A stretch of DNA of 6,943 bases, taken from an uncultured Lachnospiraceae bacterium. GTDB taxonomy: Bacteria; Bacillota; Clostridia; Lachnospirales; Lachnospiraceae. Positions 1 through 6,247 of this stretch are shown one piece after another. Position 1 is the stretch's first letter, and each line of letters begins with the position of its first letter. The position numbers and the translations under genes were made by a program. The stretch lies in NCBI GenBank assembly GCA_937915975.1, contig CALGGL010000043.1, positions 1 to 6,943 on the forward strand, read 5' to 3'. The notes beneath the pieces are model-generated. The model searched no databases and was not told the DNA's origin. It worked only from the letters and a program-made list of their open reading frames with translations.

Positions 1-57
1 CATTTGGTACTGTCTCAGACAGGGATTTGGCTTTTGGTTTTGTATCAGAGAAGGATT
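1..57 (-). repeat. Degenerate 30-bp tandem repeat (two copies, second cut by the edge)
   Basis: Read on the plus strand, bases 11-28 (TGTCTCAGACAGGGATTT) and 41-58 (TGTATCAGAGAAGGATTC) match at 14 of 18 positions, exactly 30 bp apart. In the minus-strand frame this gives two successive 10-residue units, NPSLIQNQKP (57-28) then NPCLRQYQM (27-1, incomplete). The period is a whole number of codons and the reading frame stays open, as expected for a protein repeat. With under two full copies visible, chance similarity is not excluded. Confidence 0.4.
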
Positions 58-132
58 CACCCTTAGCAGATTCAAATAATTCTCATAAAGCTCCAAATGA
101 CTACCATAATAAAAATCATGTTCTAAGGGCAT
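1..132 (-). CDS. Start of an unrecognised protein, truncated at the window edge
   Basis: An open frame of 44 codons begins with ATG at 132-130 and runs without a stop to base 1. The translation begins MPLEHDFYYGSHLELYENYL and ends NPCLRQYQM. A textbook Shine-Dalgarno AAGGAG lies at 144-139, six bases before this ATG. Another ATG at 138-136 directly abuts the Shine-Dalgarno and is too close to be the start. The gene is co-directional with the upstream operon and starts 99 bp after the glycosyltransferase stop. The N-terminal stretch is acidic and rich in Tyr and Leu. From residue 26 it enters two degenerate 10-residue units, NPSLIQNQKP and NPCLRQYQM. I do not recognise the family and assign no function. 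That the frame is coding rests on the ribosome binding site, strand and position; 44 open codons alone would be weak evidence. Confidence 0.55.
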   Translation of the reverse strand, partial: MPLEHDFYYGSHLELYENYLNLLRVNPSLIQNQKPNPCLRQYQM

Positions 133-231
133 ATGCATCTCCTTCAATTTATGATTCAAGCCCTGCAATAAAAATATTCTTTAAAAACATCAAGGAAGAG
201 AAAAAATATAAAAATATAATATATACTTCCA
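133..231. other. Intergenic gap, 99 bp, strongly AT-rich
   Basis: This spacer separates the glycosyltransferase stop from the left-edge gene. It holds AT-rich runs and the ribosome binding site at 139-144. A GGAAG/CTTCC pair can be found about 28 bases apart, but the enclosed sequence is nearly pure A/T and there is no GC-rich stem, so I do not call a terminator. A TTGATG hexamer around 189-184 has no good -10 partner at 16-18 bp. The left-edge gene may be in the same transcript or start from a weak promoter here. Confidence 0.5.
139..144 (-). promoter_or_regulatory. Strong ribosome binding site of the partial left-edge gene
   Basis: On the minus strand AAGGAG is followed by six bases (ATGCAT) and then ATG. 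It is among the best Shine-Dalgarno matches in the window and decides the start at 132 rather than the in-frame ATG at 138. Confidence 0.6.
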
Positions 232-999
232 TTATTTGTTCATATGTTTACTTATCCCATTAACCATATATGCCGGCATCATAAAGACAGACCTTATAAT
301 TCCATATCCTGAATATCTGTAAGTTTTAAAAGTCATAACCGCTGCCTTAAGCTTATTATGCGACCTACTGCCCTTTATATCACGATACTTAAGAAGCGGC
401 TCATCTATGTTACATACTTTTGCACCGTCCTTAACGGCCGTAAGCCACACATAGTAGTCCTCGTGGGCATCCTTATCATGTCTCATAGGATATTTCTTCA
501 TCAGTTCTTTTTTAGCAAGGACAGCCGAACAGTTTATATGATTTGATCGTTTTAAATCCTTTAGAGTTATCTCTTCTTTTTCAAAACCGATTATCAGTCC
601 TTTAGTTTCGCCGTTTTCATCAATCATCTCTCTCGAAGAGGTACAAATATCAGCATCTTTTTCTTTAATGAAATCAATCTGTCTTTTAAGCTTGTCATTT
701 GTCCACATATCATCCGCATCAAGATAGGCAACATACTCACCTCTTGCTATATCCACACCCAGATTACGGGTCTTTGCGACTCCAAGATTTTCAGAATTTT
801 TCCTGACTATAATCCTGGTTTTGTCCTTTAAAACATTATGATTATTTTTCACATAATCAAGTACTGTTTCAAGCGACTTATCTGTGGAGCAGTCATCTAT
901 AACAATTATCTCCTTTTTTACCTCCTGAATAAGTGCAGAGCGAAGTGCATCCAATATGAAGTTTTCAGCATTATAAAGAGGGATAATTATTGATACCAT
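232..999 (-). CDS. Family 2 glycosyltransferase (GT-A fold)
   Basis: This 255-residue protein has the layout of a GT-A family 2 sugar transferase, which moves a sugar from a nucleotide-sugar to a lipid-linked or polymer acceptor at the cytoplasmic membrane face. It opens with VSIIIPLYN. The nucleotide-binding motif IDDCSTD is at residues 34-40 and NLGVAKTRNLG at 71-81. The metal-binding DADD is at 94-97, and HEDYYVWL at 179-186 carries the acidic ED expected of the catalytic base. YRDIKGSRS at 205-213 resembles the C-terminal YRxHxxSxS segment of the family. There is no transmembrane helix, only a basic amphipathic tail. The start is ATG at 999. Its Shine-Dalgarno TAAGGA (1014-1009) overlaps the stop of the upstream gene, 12 bp away, suggesting translational coupling. 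Donor and acceptor sugars cannot be assigned. The position after two CDP-alditol transferases suggests it glycosylates the same polymer. Confidence 0.9.
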   Translation of the reverse strand: MVSIIIPLYNAENFILDALRSALIQEVKKEIIVIDDCSTDKSLETVLDYVKNNHNVLKDKTRIIVRKNSENLGVAKTRNLGVDIARGEYVAYLDADDMWTNDKLKRQIDFIKEKDADICTSSREMIDENGETKGLIIGFEKEEITLKDLKRSNHINCSAVLAKKELMKKYPMRHDKDAHEDYYVWLTAVKDGAKVCNIDEPLLKYRDIKGSRSHNKLKAAVMTFKTYRYSGYGIIRSVFMMPAYMVNGISKHMNK

Positions 1000-1011
1000 A
1001 ATTCCAATTCC

Positions 1012-2298
1012 TTACTTTTGCATTTCCGGCTCATCCCCAAACACAAGCTTCATAATCTTTTCCGTCGCGTGTCCGTCACAGGCACTCATAAATTTATCCT
1101 TAAAATCTATAACCTTCTGCTTATCAAAATTCTTATCTATATCCTTGATATAATTTATCATCTCTTCATTAGTTGCAAAAATCGGACCCGGCACAAATTC
1201 CTTGTAGTCATAATAAAATCCGCGCCAGTCATAATAATTATCCAAATCATATGCAAAGAAAATCATCGGTCTTTCAAAGAGTGAAAATTCAAATACAAGC
1301 GATGAATAATCCGATATACATATATCGGAAATGCAAATTAAATCATCTATCGACATACTCTCGGTGCAATCTATTGCAAAATCCTTATACTTATCTTCGA
1401 TTAAAACCTTTTCCTTCACAAAAGGATGATGCTTAAACACAAGTATATACTCATCATTAAACGCCTTATAAAACTTGGCTATATCAAGTTCATCCGGAAG
1501 CTTTGCTTTGGCAACCCTGCCTCTGAAAGTAGGAGCATAAAGAATAATCTTTCTCCCGTTTTTCTTTGGAAAAAGCTTATCCATTTTTTCCTCTGCGGTC
1601 TTTATATTTTCCTTATGATAGAAATAGTCCGTCCTTGATATACCTATACCCTTGGCAACACCCTTTTTTAGATTCATAGCTTCGGTATAAGCCCACTCAA
1701 CCTCAGGTGCACTTACAGTCACATGAGTATAATTCTTATGATAAGGATATTTCTCTAAAGTCTTTCTGTTATCACCAAAGATAAGATCGGCAGTACTCAT
1801 TCCGAATTTTTTAAATGCACCGCATCCATGCCATAGCTGGGTTACAACCGTTTCCTTTCTAAGCGGCAAACATGCAAACACATTTGAGGCATCATTCATA
1901 AACACATACTTAGCCGTTGCCACATCCTTAATCATATCCTCACAAAGCTTACGGTATTCTTTCCTTTTTACAAAGCCCATCTGTAGGAAATGCGTATGTA
2001 TGTCGAAGCTGTAGTTATTCTTTAACTCATTATAAATATACTCCGAGCTGTTGGTTATATACTTCATACGTCCTTCGATAAAGATAACCTTCTTCTCATC
2101 CACAGCATTTTGCGCATATTTTTTATAAAGCCTCGGATATCTGATTTTGAACATATAAAACTTATAAAGCTTTATAAACGGCTTTTTAATTTTTTTCTTG
2201 ATTCTTCTTGTTTTATAATAGACAAATCTTACCGCCTTATATGGTGCGGCTTCCTTAACCTTAGGAAAATACTTTGTCTGCTTAAATTTATCAAGCAT
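1012..2298 (-). CDS. CDP-glycerol glycerophosphotransferase family protein (TagF/TagB-like), 428 aa
   Basis: A peripheral membrane enzyme of the family that transfers glycerol-phosphate or ribitol-phosphate from the CDP-alditol to a lipid-linked acceptor or growing chain. Family landmarks are in order: QLWHGCGAFKKFG at 154-166, YAPTFRGR at 254-261, KHHPF at 289-293, CISDYSSLVFEF at 327-338, RGFYYDY at 359-365 and the C-terminal CDGHATEKIM at 407-416. Residues about 20-60 are very basic with interspersed aromatics (RRIKKKIKKP and similar), fitting an amphipathic membrane-binding segment. At 428 residues it covers the catalytic GT-B region but lacks the long N-terminal extension of large TagF polymerases. 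The start is ATG at 2298 with AGGAG about ten bases upstream. It follows a 41-bp gap after a paralogue with nearly the same motifs. Primase versus polymerase, and glycerol versus ribitol, cannot be told from sequence. Confidence 0.9.
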   Translation of the reverse strand: MLDKFKQTKYFPKVKEAAPYKAVRFVYYKTRRIKKKIKKPFIKLYKFYMFKIRYPRLYKKYAQNAVDEKKVIFIEGRMKYITNSSEYIYNELKNNYSFDIHTHFLQMGFVKRKEYRKLCEDMIKDVATAKYVFMNDASNVFACLPLRKETVVTQLWHGCGAFKKFGMSTADLIFGDNRKTLEKYPYHKNYTHVTVSAPEVEWAYTEAMNLKKGVAKGIGISRTDYFYHKENIKTAEEKMDKLFPKKNGRKIILYAPTFRGRVAKAKLPDELDIAKFYKAFNDEYILVFKHHPFVKEKVLIEDKYKDFAIDCTESMSIDDLICISDICISDYSSLVFEFSLFERPMIFFAYDLDNYYDWRGFYYDYKEFVPGPIFATNEEMINYIKDIDKNFDKQKVIDFKDKFMSACDGHATEKIMKLVFGDEPEMQK

Positions 2299-2339
2299 TG
2301 CTTTATCTCTCCTCTAAAAATGTCACATACCTATCCCTA

Positions 2340-3476
2340 TCAAATCTGACCCTCTATATAATCCATAAGCTTCTTTGTAACCTTTCCGTCACAGCCGTTC
2401 ATATACTTTGTCTTGAAGTCCTCTCTTTGCTCGGACATATCATCATCAAACAAAGCTTCTTTAATATTGTACTTTAAATTCTTTTTATCCTTTACTATTC
2501 TTCCGGGAAGCTTGTTAAAATTGAGATAAAAGCCCCTCTTTTCCTTATACTTGTCAAAGTCCGGCACATAGAAAAGAATCGGCTTGTCCAGTAGAAGATA
2601 TTCAAAAAATACCGAGGAGTAATCAGTAATAATCATATCCGAACAAACCATAAGCTCCTCTGTGGTCATTATGGATGAACCGCCGTTTAACATATGCGGA
2701 TGCAGGCTTTCTATAAGAAATGCATCAGGAATTTCTCTTACACAAGCATTAATCTCGAGTCTCATATTGTCGAATAAATGAGCGTTTTTCTTATCCCCGG
2801 TCTTACCGGCACTTCCTCTGAAGGTAGGAGCCCATAGCACCACCCTTTTCCCTCTTGCATTGGGATATGCGAATCTGAATTTATCCTTACAGCTTTGTAT
2901 AAAATCCTCATCAAAAAACTTATCGGTATATGCTGCACCCATAGGTCTTACTATATTATTTTCAAAGTCAGGTATCTGCATTGCAGATCTGAAAAATGTT
3001 AAGCAGGCATCTCCTGAAGTAGTTACAAGGTCGTAATTTTTTATCGGTGAACCGATATAAAATCCCGGTATATCATCCTTAGCATCATGGCCGAATCTCT
3101 TAAATGCACCGCAGCCGTGCCAAAGCTGTATAACCTTTGTTTCCTTCTTCTTTCTGCAGGAGGAAACCGGAAGGTAATAATCGCAGATAATAACAAACGA
3201 AGCCTTTGGATATTCACGCATAAAATCAAGCATACTTCCCGTAACCTCTTTTCTCGTATGCTTGGATGAATCTATATAGAATTCCTTTATATTATAATGC
3301 TCGCTTTTTAGCTTTTCCCTTATGCTCATCATATGCTCAGGACAGGTATCATGATGAGCATCCGCAAAAATAACAAGCCTGTCCTCCACCTTGTTTAACC
3401 TGTTTTTCAGATAAACAAGCGGAAAAACTATATACTGCAAAAACATTTTATAATATTCCTTCAGTCTGAATTTCAT
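2340..3476 (-). CDS. CDP-glycerol glycerophosphotransferase family protein (TagB-like), 378 aa
   Basis: A second, shorter member of the CDP-alditol phosphotransferase family. It carries QLWHGCGAFKRFG at 117-129, WAPTFRGS at 215-222, LHPHM at 258-262, SDMIITDYSSVFFEY at 279-293, KRGFYLNF at 313-320 and CDGKVTKKLM at 362-371. The N-terminus (residues 6-30) combines aromatic, hydrophobic and basic residues and probably associates with the membrane, though it is too broken for a confident transmembrane helix. The start ATG at 3476 overlaps the ATPase stop as ATGA (3476-3473). An AGGAG about eight bases upstream lies inside the ATPase gene, so translation is likely coupled. It differs from the downstream paralogue in length and in most of its N-terminal half, so the two probably take different acceptors, for example a priming and an extending step. 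That division is inference. Confidence 0.9.
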   Translation of the reverse strand: MKFRLKEYYKMFLQYIVFPLVYLKNRLNKVEDRLVIFADAHHDTCPEHMMSIREKLKSEHYNIKEFYIDSSKHTRKEVTGSMLDFMREYPKASFVIICDYYLPVSSCRKKKETKVIQLWHGCGAFKRFGHDAKDDIPGFYIGSPIKNYDLVTTSGDACLTFFRSAMQIPDFENNIVRPMGAAYTDKFFDEDFIQSCKDKFRFAYPNARGKRVVLWAPTFRGSAGKTGDKKNAHLFDNMRLEINACVREIPDAFLIESLHPHMLNGGSSIMTTEELMVCSDMIITDYSSVFFEYLLLDKPILFYVPDFDKYKEKRGFYLNFNKLPGRIVKDKKNLKYNIKEALFDDDMSEQREDFKTKYMNGCDGKVTKKLMDYIEGQI

Positions 3477-4252
3477 TTAATCATCTCCTCATATCTTGCA
3501 ACAACCTCTTCCACATCACCGTATGTAACAAGCTTTCCATGCTCTAAGATAAGGGCCTTGTTGCAAATCCTCTTAACCTGCTCTATGTTATGTGAAACAA
3601 ATAAAACCGTAGTACCCGTGTCCATCATATCTAAAAGCTTTTTTTCGCTCTTTTTTCTGAACTTCGCATCACCCACAGAAAGCACCTCATCAAGTATAAG
3701 AATGTCGGGCTTAACGATTGTTGCGATAGCAAAGCCAAGTCTTGCTTTCATACCTGACGAGTAATTTTTGAGCGGAACATCTATAAAGTTTTTAAGCTCG
3801 GTGAATTCTATTATCTCGTCTATCTTTTCATCCATAAACTTTCTTGAATATCCGAGAACCGCACCGTATAAATAGATATTTTCCTTTCCCGTATACTGCA
3901 TATCAAAGCCTGCGCCAAGCTCAATCATAGGTGCGAGAACTCCTTCCTTGTAAACAGTTCCCTCTGTCGGTCTGAACACTCCCGCAATTACTTTCATAAG
4001 CGTAGACTTTCCGGCCCCGTTTAATCCAAGTATTCCCACTCGTTCGCCTTTTTTTACATCAAAGCTTATATCACGAAGTGCCCAGAATTCATCAAACTTT
4101 AGCTCGTGCTTCATAAGCTTGATAAAGTACTCCTTTACACTGTCAACCTTTTCTGTGCTAAGGTTAAATCGCATTCCGATACCAGATAAGCTAAGTGCGA
4201 TATCATCATTTATATTCGTTTTTCCATTTAAAAGATTCTTCTTATCTGACAT
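3473..4252 (-). CDS. Polysaccharide/teichoic acid ABC exporter, ATP-binding subunit (TagH/Wzt-like)
   Basis: This 259-residue nucleotide-binding subunit would power export of an undecaprenyl-linked polymer through the adjacent permease. Walker A GLNGAGKST is at 76-84. The ELGAGFDMQYTGKENI stretch at 111-126 and the signature YSSGMKARL at 164-172 (SSGM in place of SGGQ) are typical of polysaccharide exporters such as TagH, Wzt and KpsT. Walker B DILILDE is at 183-189, the D-loop SVGD at 192-195 and the H-loop histidine at 221. It ends about 40 residues after the H-loop, so it lacks the C-terminal domain seen in Bacillus TagH or in Wzt proteins that read the chain terminus. The start at 4252 has GGAGG four bases upstream. 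It lies 97 bp after the permease stop and overlaps the next gene by 4 bp. Substrate specificity is inferred from neighbours. Confidence 0.95.
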   Translation of the reverse strand: MSDKKNLLNGKTNINDDIALSLSGIGMRFNLSTEKVDSVKEYFIKLMKHELKFDEFWALRDISFDVKKGERVGILGLNGAGKSTLMKVIAGVFRPTEGTVYKEGVLAPMIELGAGFDMQYTGKENIYLYGAVLGYSRKFMDEKIDEIIEFTELKNFIDVPLKNYSSGMKARLGFAIATIVKPDILILDEVLSVGDAKFRKKSEKKLLDMMDTGTTVLFVSHNIEQVKRICNKALILEHGKLVTYGDVEEVVARYEEMIK

Positions 4253-4256
4253 CTTT

Positions 4257-4261
4257 CCTCC
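4257..4261 (-). promoter_or_regulatory. Ribosome binding site of the ABC ATPase gene
   Basis: GGAGG on the minus strand, four bases (AAAG) before the ATG at 4252. It supports that start codon. No alternative upstream start with a comparable site is visible in the 97-bp gap. Confidence 0.6.
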
Positions 4262-4275
4262 AAAGAATTCTATAA

Positions 4276-4296
4276 TTAGTATTATATTTATACTAA
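4276..4296. repeat. Perfect 7-bp inverted repeat in the permease-ATPase gap
   Basis: TTAGTAT (4276-4282) and ATACTAA (4290-4296) are exact reverse complements separated by seven A/T bases. The stem has only one G-C pair, so as RNA it would be unstable and it has no T-run of terminator type. As DNA it could be a dyad operator. In so AT-rich a spacer a chance dyad is also quite possible. Confidence 0.35.
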
Positions 4297-4349
4297 GCGA
4301 TTCCTTTATATTTTAATCAACATATTCTTATTCATTTATCAGGTACAGC

Positions 4350-5126
4350 TTATATATACAGGATAAATTTATCCTGATTTTTATCGAAAACAATAATACC
4401 CAAAATCACACTGACAATTGCGAATACCGATGAATATCCAAGCATCCACATATCCATTGAATTGCCGAATACACAGCTTCTGAAGTTTGATATTATGCAA
4501 AACAAAGGATTATATTTTAATATCCAGCCCACATCACTTCCGAGTATTTTTTCCGGATAATAAAAGATTGCACAGGTGTACATCACAAGCATCAAAAGTA
4601 CATTCCACAGGTATTCCATATCCCTGAAAAAAACTCCGACTGTCGATAGTATAAGTCCCGCTCCCACAGATAATATAAATAGTATAAAGAGCGGAATTAC
4701 CGCAAGCAGAACTCTCCATGTCGGATAAACTCCAAGCACGAGTGACACAAAAAGAAGCACTACAAGTGATATTAAAAACAATATGTAATTAAAGGTAATT
4801 GCCGAAAGCGGATAAAGCGCTTTAGGAACATATACCTTTTTTATCATTCCCTGATTGGCACGTATGGATTTAAGTGCAGCCGTTGAAGACTGCGAAAAAA
4901 GAGTATAGATAAGCCTGCCTGCAAGAATATACACAGGAAATTCCTTACCTGTGTGTCCAAGCAAGGTTCCGAATACTATGGTAAGTACAATCATAGTAAG
5001 AAGAGGCTCTATCATGGACCATATTATTCCGAGATATGAGCGTCTGTACTTTAACTTTATTCCCTTTCTTACAAGCTCAACAAATAAATTACTGTATTTA
5101 CGATATTCATCTAACTTAGCGTTCAT
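4350..5126 (-). CDS. Polysaccharide/teichoic acid ABC exporter, permease (TagG/Wzm-like, ABC-2 type)
   Basis: The integral membrane half of the exporter, 258 residues from the chosen start, matching the usual size of TagG/Wzm/KpsM proteins. The cytoplasmic N-terminal helix is followed by KYRRSYLGIIWSMIEPLL at 26-43, a hallmark of the ABC-2 polysaccharide permeases. About six hydrophobic spans follow, near residues 34-55, 64-82, 105-132, 138-165, 173-190 and 229-247. GVFFRDMEYLWNVLL at 164-178 is another conserved family segment. I place the start at ATG 5126 because AGGAG (5136-5132) sits five bases upstream. The frame stays open to an ATG at 5144, which would add MFSGAY but has no Shine-Dalgarno. 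With this start the gene overlaps the SDR gene by 11 bp. The ATPase partner follows directly, which fits one two-component transporter. Confidence 0.93.
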   Translation of the reverse strand: MNAKLDEYRKYSNLFVELVRKGIKLKYRRSYLGIIWSMIEPLLTMIVLTIVFGTLLGHTGKEFPVYILAGRLIYTLFSQSSTAALKSIRANQGMIKKVYVPKALYPLSAITFNYILFLISLVVLLFVSLVLGVYPTWRVLLAVIPLFILFILSVGAGLILSTVGVFFRDMEYLWNVLLMLVMYTCAIFYYPEKILGSDVGWILKYNPLFCIISNFRSCVFGNSMDMWMLGYSSVFAIVSVILGIIVFDKNQDKFILYI

Positions 5127-6186
5127 ATAAGCTCCTGAGAACATCTATGGTATGGTGCAGCCCTTCTTTTATATCAAAGTAAGACTTCCATCCTGTTTCC
5201 TTTATCTTATCCGATGCAAGAGTTGCCTTTGTAGCCTTCGAATATCCTGCTCGTTCGGTTTCATCCGGAAGCTCAAATATTACATTCCTTCCTACATAAT
5301 CAGCTATTATTTTTGCAAGATCCTTAAGCATAATATCCGATGCATCCGAAACAACATTATATGCATCGCCGCATTCTCCGTCAAACATTAATTTTAATAT
5401 TCCCGATACCGCATCCGCCACATAGGCATAAGAATACTCCTGAGTTCCCTCACTCTTAAGAACGATGTCCTCTCCGTTGACACCTTTAAGAATAAATTGT
5501 GAAAGAGCCTTTGTATCTGTTGTAAGCATAGTAGGGCCATAACATCTTGAAAGTCTCGGAATTACCACATCAAGTCCCTTTTGCTTAATATATGCCTGGC
5601 ACAGTGCTTCCCCTGTACGTTTGCTTTCCGGATATCCGGCGCGCATGGTATTACAATCTATATATCCGAGATAATCCTCCGAAAATTTATCTGTGTCACC
5701 TTTGTTTTCTCCGTATATTTCAACGGATGACAAAAACACAAATCTCTCACAGGAAACTCTCGCCGCCCAGTCAAGAAGATTATTGGTTCCGATAACATTC
5801 GCGGATATTGTTCCTATCGGATCATTTGCATACGCCACCGGATGAGTATTACTTGCCGCATGGATAATATAATCAATTTTTTCACTGCAAACGCTGTCTT
5901 CTATCGGAAGATTAATATCCTGTTTTACAAATACAAAGCTATCGTTATTAAAATATTTCCCAAAACGTTTTTTTGCTTTTTCTTCATTTCTTCCGAATGC
6001 ATATACGGTTACATTCTGTTTGCAGTTATCATTCCTGTACATAAGTACATCTATAAGAAAGCTTCCTATCATACCGGTAGCTCCCGATATGGCAAGACTT
6101 TTACCCTGAAGCTTGTCCCATGAGTAATCAAGCTCTGCGATTTTCTTTATATCTTTTTTGTAAATACTGCTGTCATATAAATCCAT
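5116..6186 (-). CDS. Extended SDR, NAD-dependent epimerase/dehydratase family protein
   Basis: A cytoplasmic 356-residue enzyme of the extended short-chain dehydrogenase/reductase family, which acts on nucleotide sugars. The NAD-binding GATGMIG is at 35-41, IIHAAS at 107-112 and the catalytic YPESK (Tyr185, Lys189) at 185-189. FLSSVEIYG at 151-159 places a Glu (156) where dehydratases and UDP-glucuronate decarboxylases have their TDE or TSE acid, so a dehydratase or decarboxylase-like reaction is at least as likely as simple epimerisation. RLSRCYGP at 211-218 and EYSYAYVADAV at 250-260 are also family segments. About 28 residues precede the Rossmann fold, longer than usual. The start ATG at 6186 has GGAAAG about eight bases upstream. 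It lies 61 bp after the cytidylyltransferase and overlaps the permease by 11 bp. It is not the medium-chain reductase TarJ. Its substrate cannot be named; a precursor sugar or alditol of the exported polymer is inferred. Confidence 0.9.
   Translation of the reverse strand: MDLYDSSIYKKDIKKIAELDYSWDKLQGKSLAISGATGMIGSFLIDVLMYRNDNCKQNVTVYAFGRNEEKAKKRFGKYFNNDSFVFVKQDINLPIEDSVCSEKIDYIIHAASNTHPVAYANDPIGTISANVIGTNNLLDWAARVSCERFVFLSSVEIYGENKGDTDKFSEDYLGYIDCNTMRAGYPESKRTGEALCQAYIKQKGLDVVIPRLSRCYGPTMLTTDTKALSQFILKGVNGEDIVLKSEGTQEYSYAYVADAVSGILKLMFDGECGDAYNVVSDASDIMLKDLAKIIADYVGRNVIFELPDETERAGYSKATKATLASDKIKETGWKSYFDIKEGLHHTIDVLRSLYER
5132..5136 (-). promoter_or_regulatory. Ribosome binding site that sets the permease start
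   Basis: AGGAG on the minus strand, five bases before the ATG at 5126 and inside the 3' end of the SDR gene. The longer alternative start at 5144 is preceded by CTGCACCATACCATAG, which has no purine-rich site. Confidence 0.65.
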
Positions 6187-6247
6187 TTTGTTCTCTTTCC
6201 ATAACCAAATGCGTTATAATTCATATTCTTTATAAGCAACTTTTAAA
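6187..6247. other. Short gap between cytidylyltransferase and SDR genes
   Basis: This 61-bp AT-rich spacer contains the SDR ribosome binding site. On the minus strand TTGCTT is followed 15 bases later by TATAAC. The -35 match is only three of six and the spacing is short, so I do not call a promoter. Confidence 0.4.

Noticed and set aside
10..22. Palindrome CTGTCTCAGACAG
   Set aside because: This 6-bp dyad with a 1-base centre sits within the coding frame of the left-edge gene. It has no T-run and no second copy elsewhere, so it is probably chance.
133..231. Rho-independent terminator after the glycosyltransferase
   Set aside because: There is no GC-rich stem. The only pairing is GGAAG/CTTCC across a long A/T loop, too weak to call.
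27..263. Plus-strand frame of 78 codons starting MAFGFVSEKDS
   Set aside because: It has no good ribosome binding site, runs into the 3' end of the glycosyltransferase on the other strand, and its composition is low-complexity Lys/Ile from AT-rich spacer. It is also antisense to the better-supported frame at 1-132.
1018..2349. Several plus-strand frames of 65-90 codons antisense to the transferase genes
   Set aside because: They lie inside strongly conserved minus-strand genes and show no recognisable motif or start signal. They are shadows of the real frames.
5116..6186. TarJ (ribulose-5-phosphate reductase) next to a TarI-like gene
   Set aside because: TarJ is a medium-chain zinc-type reductase. 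This protein has GATGMIG and YxxxK motifs and is an extended SDR.
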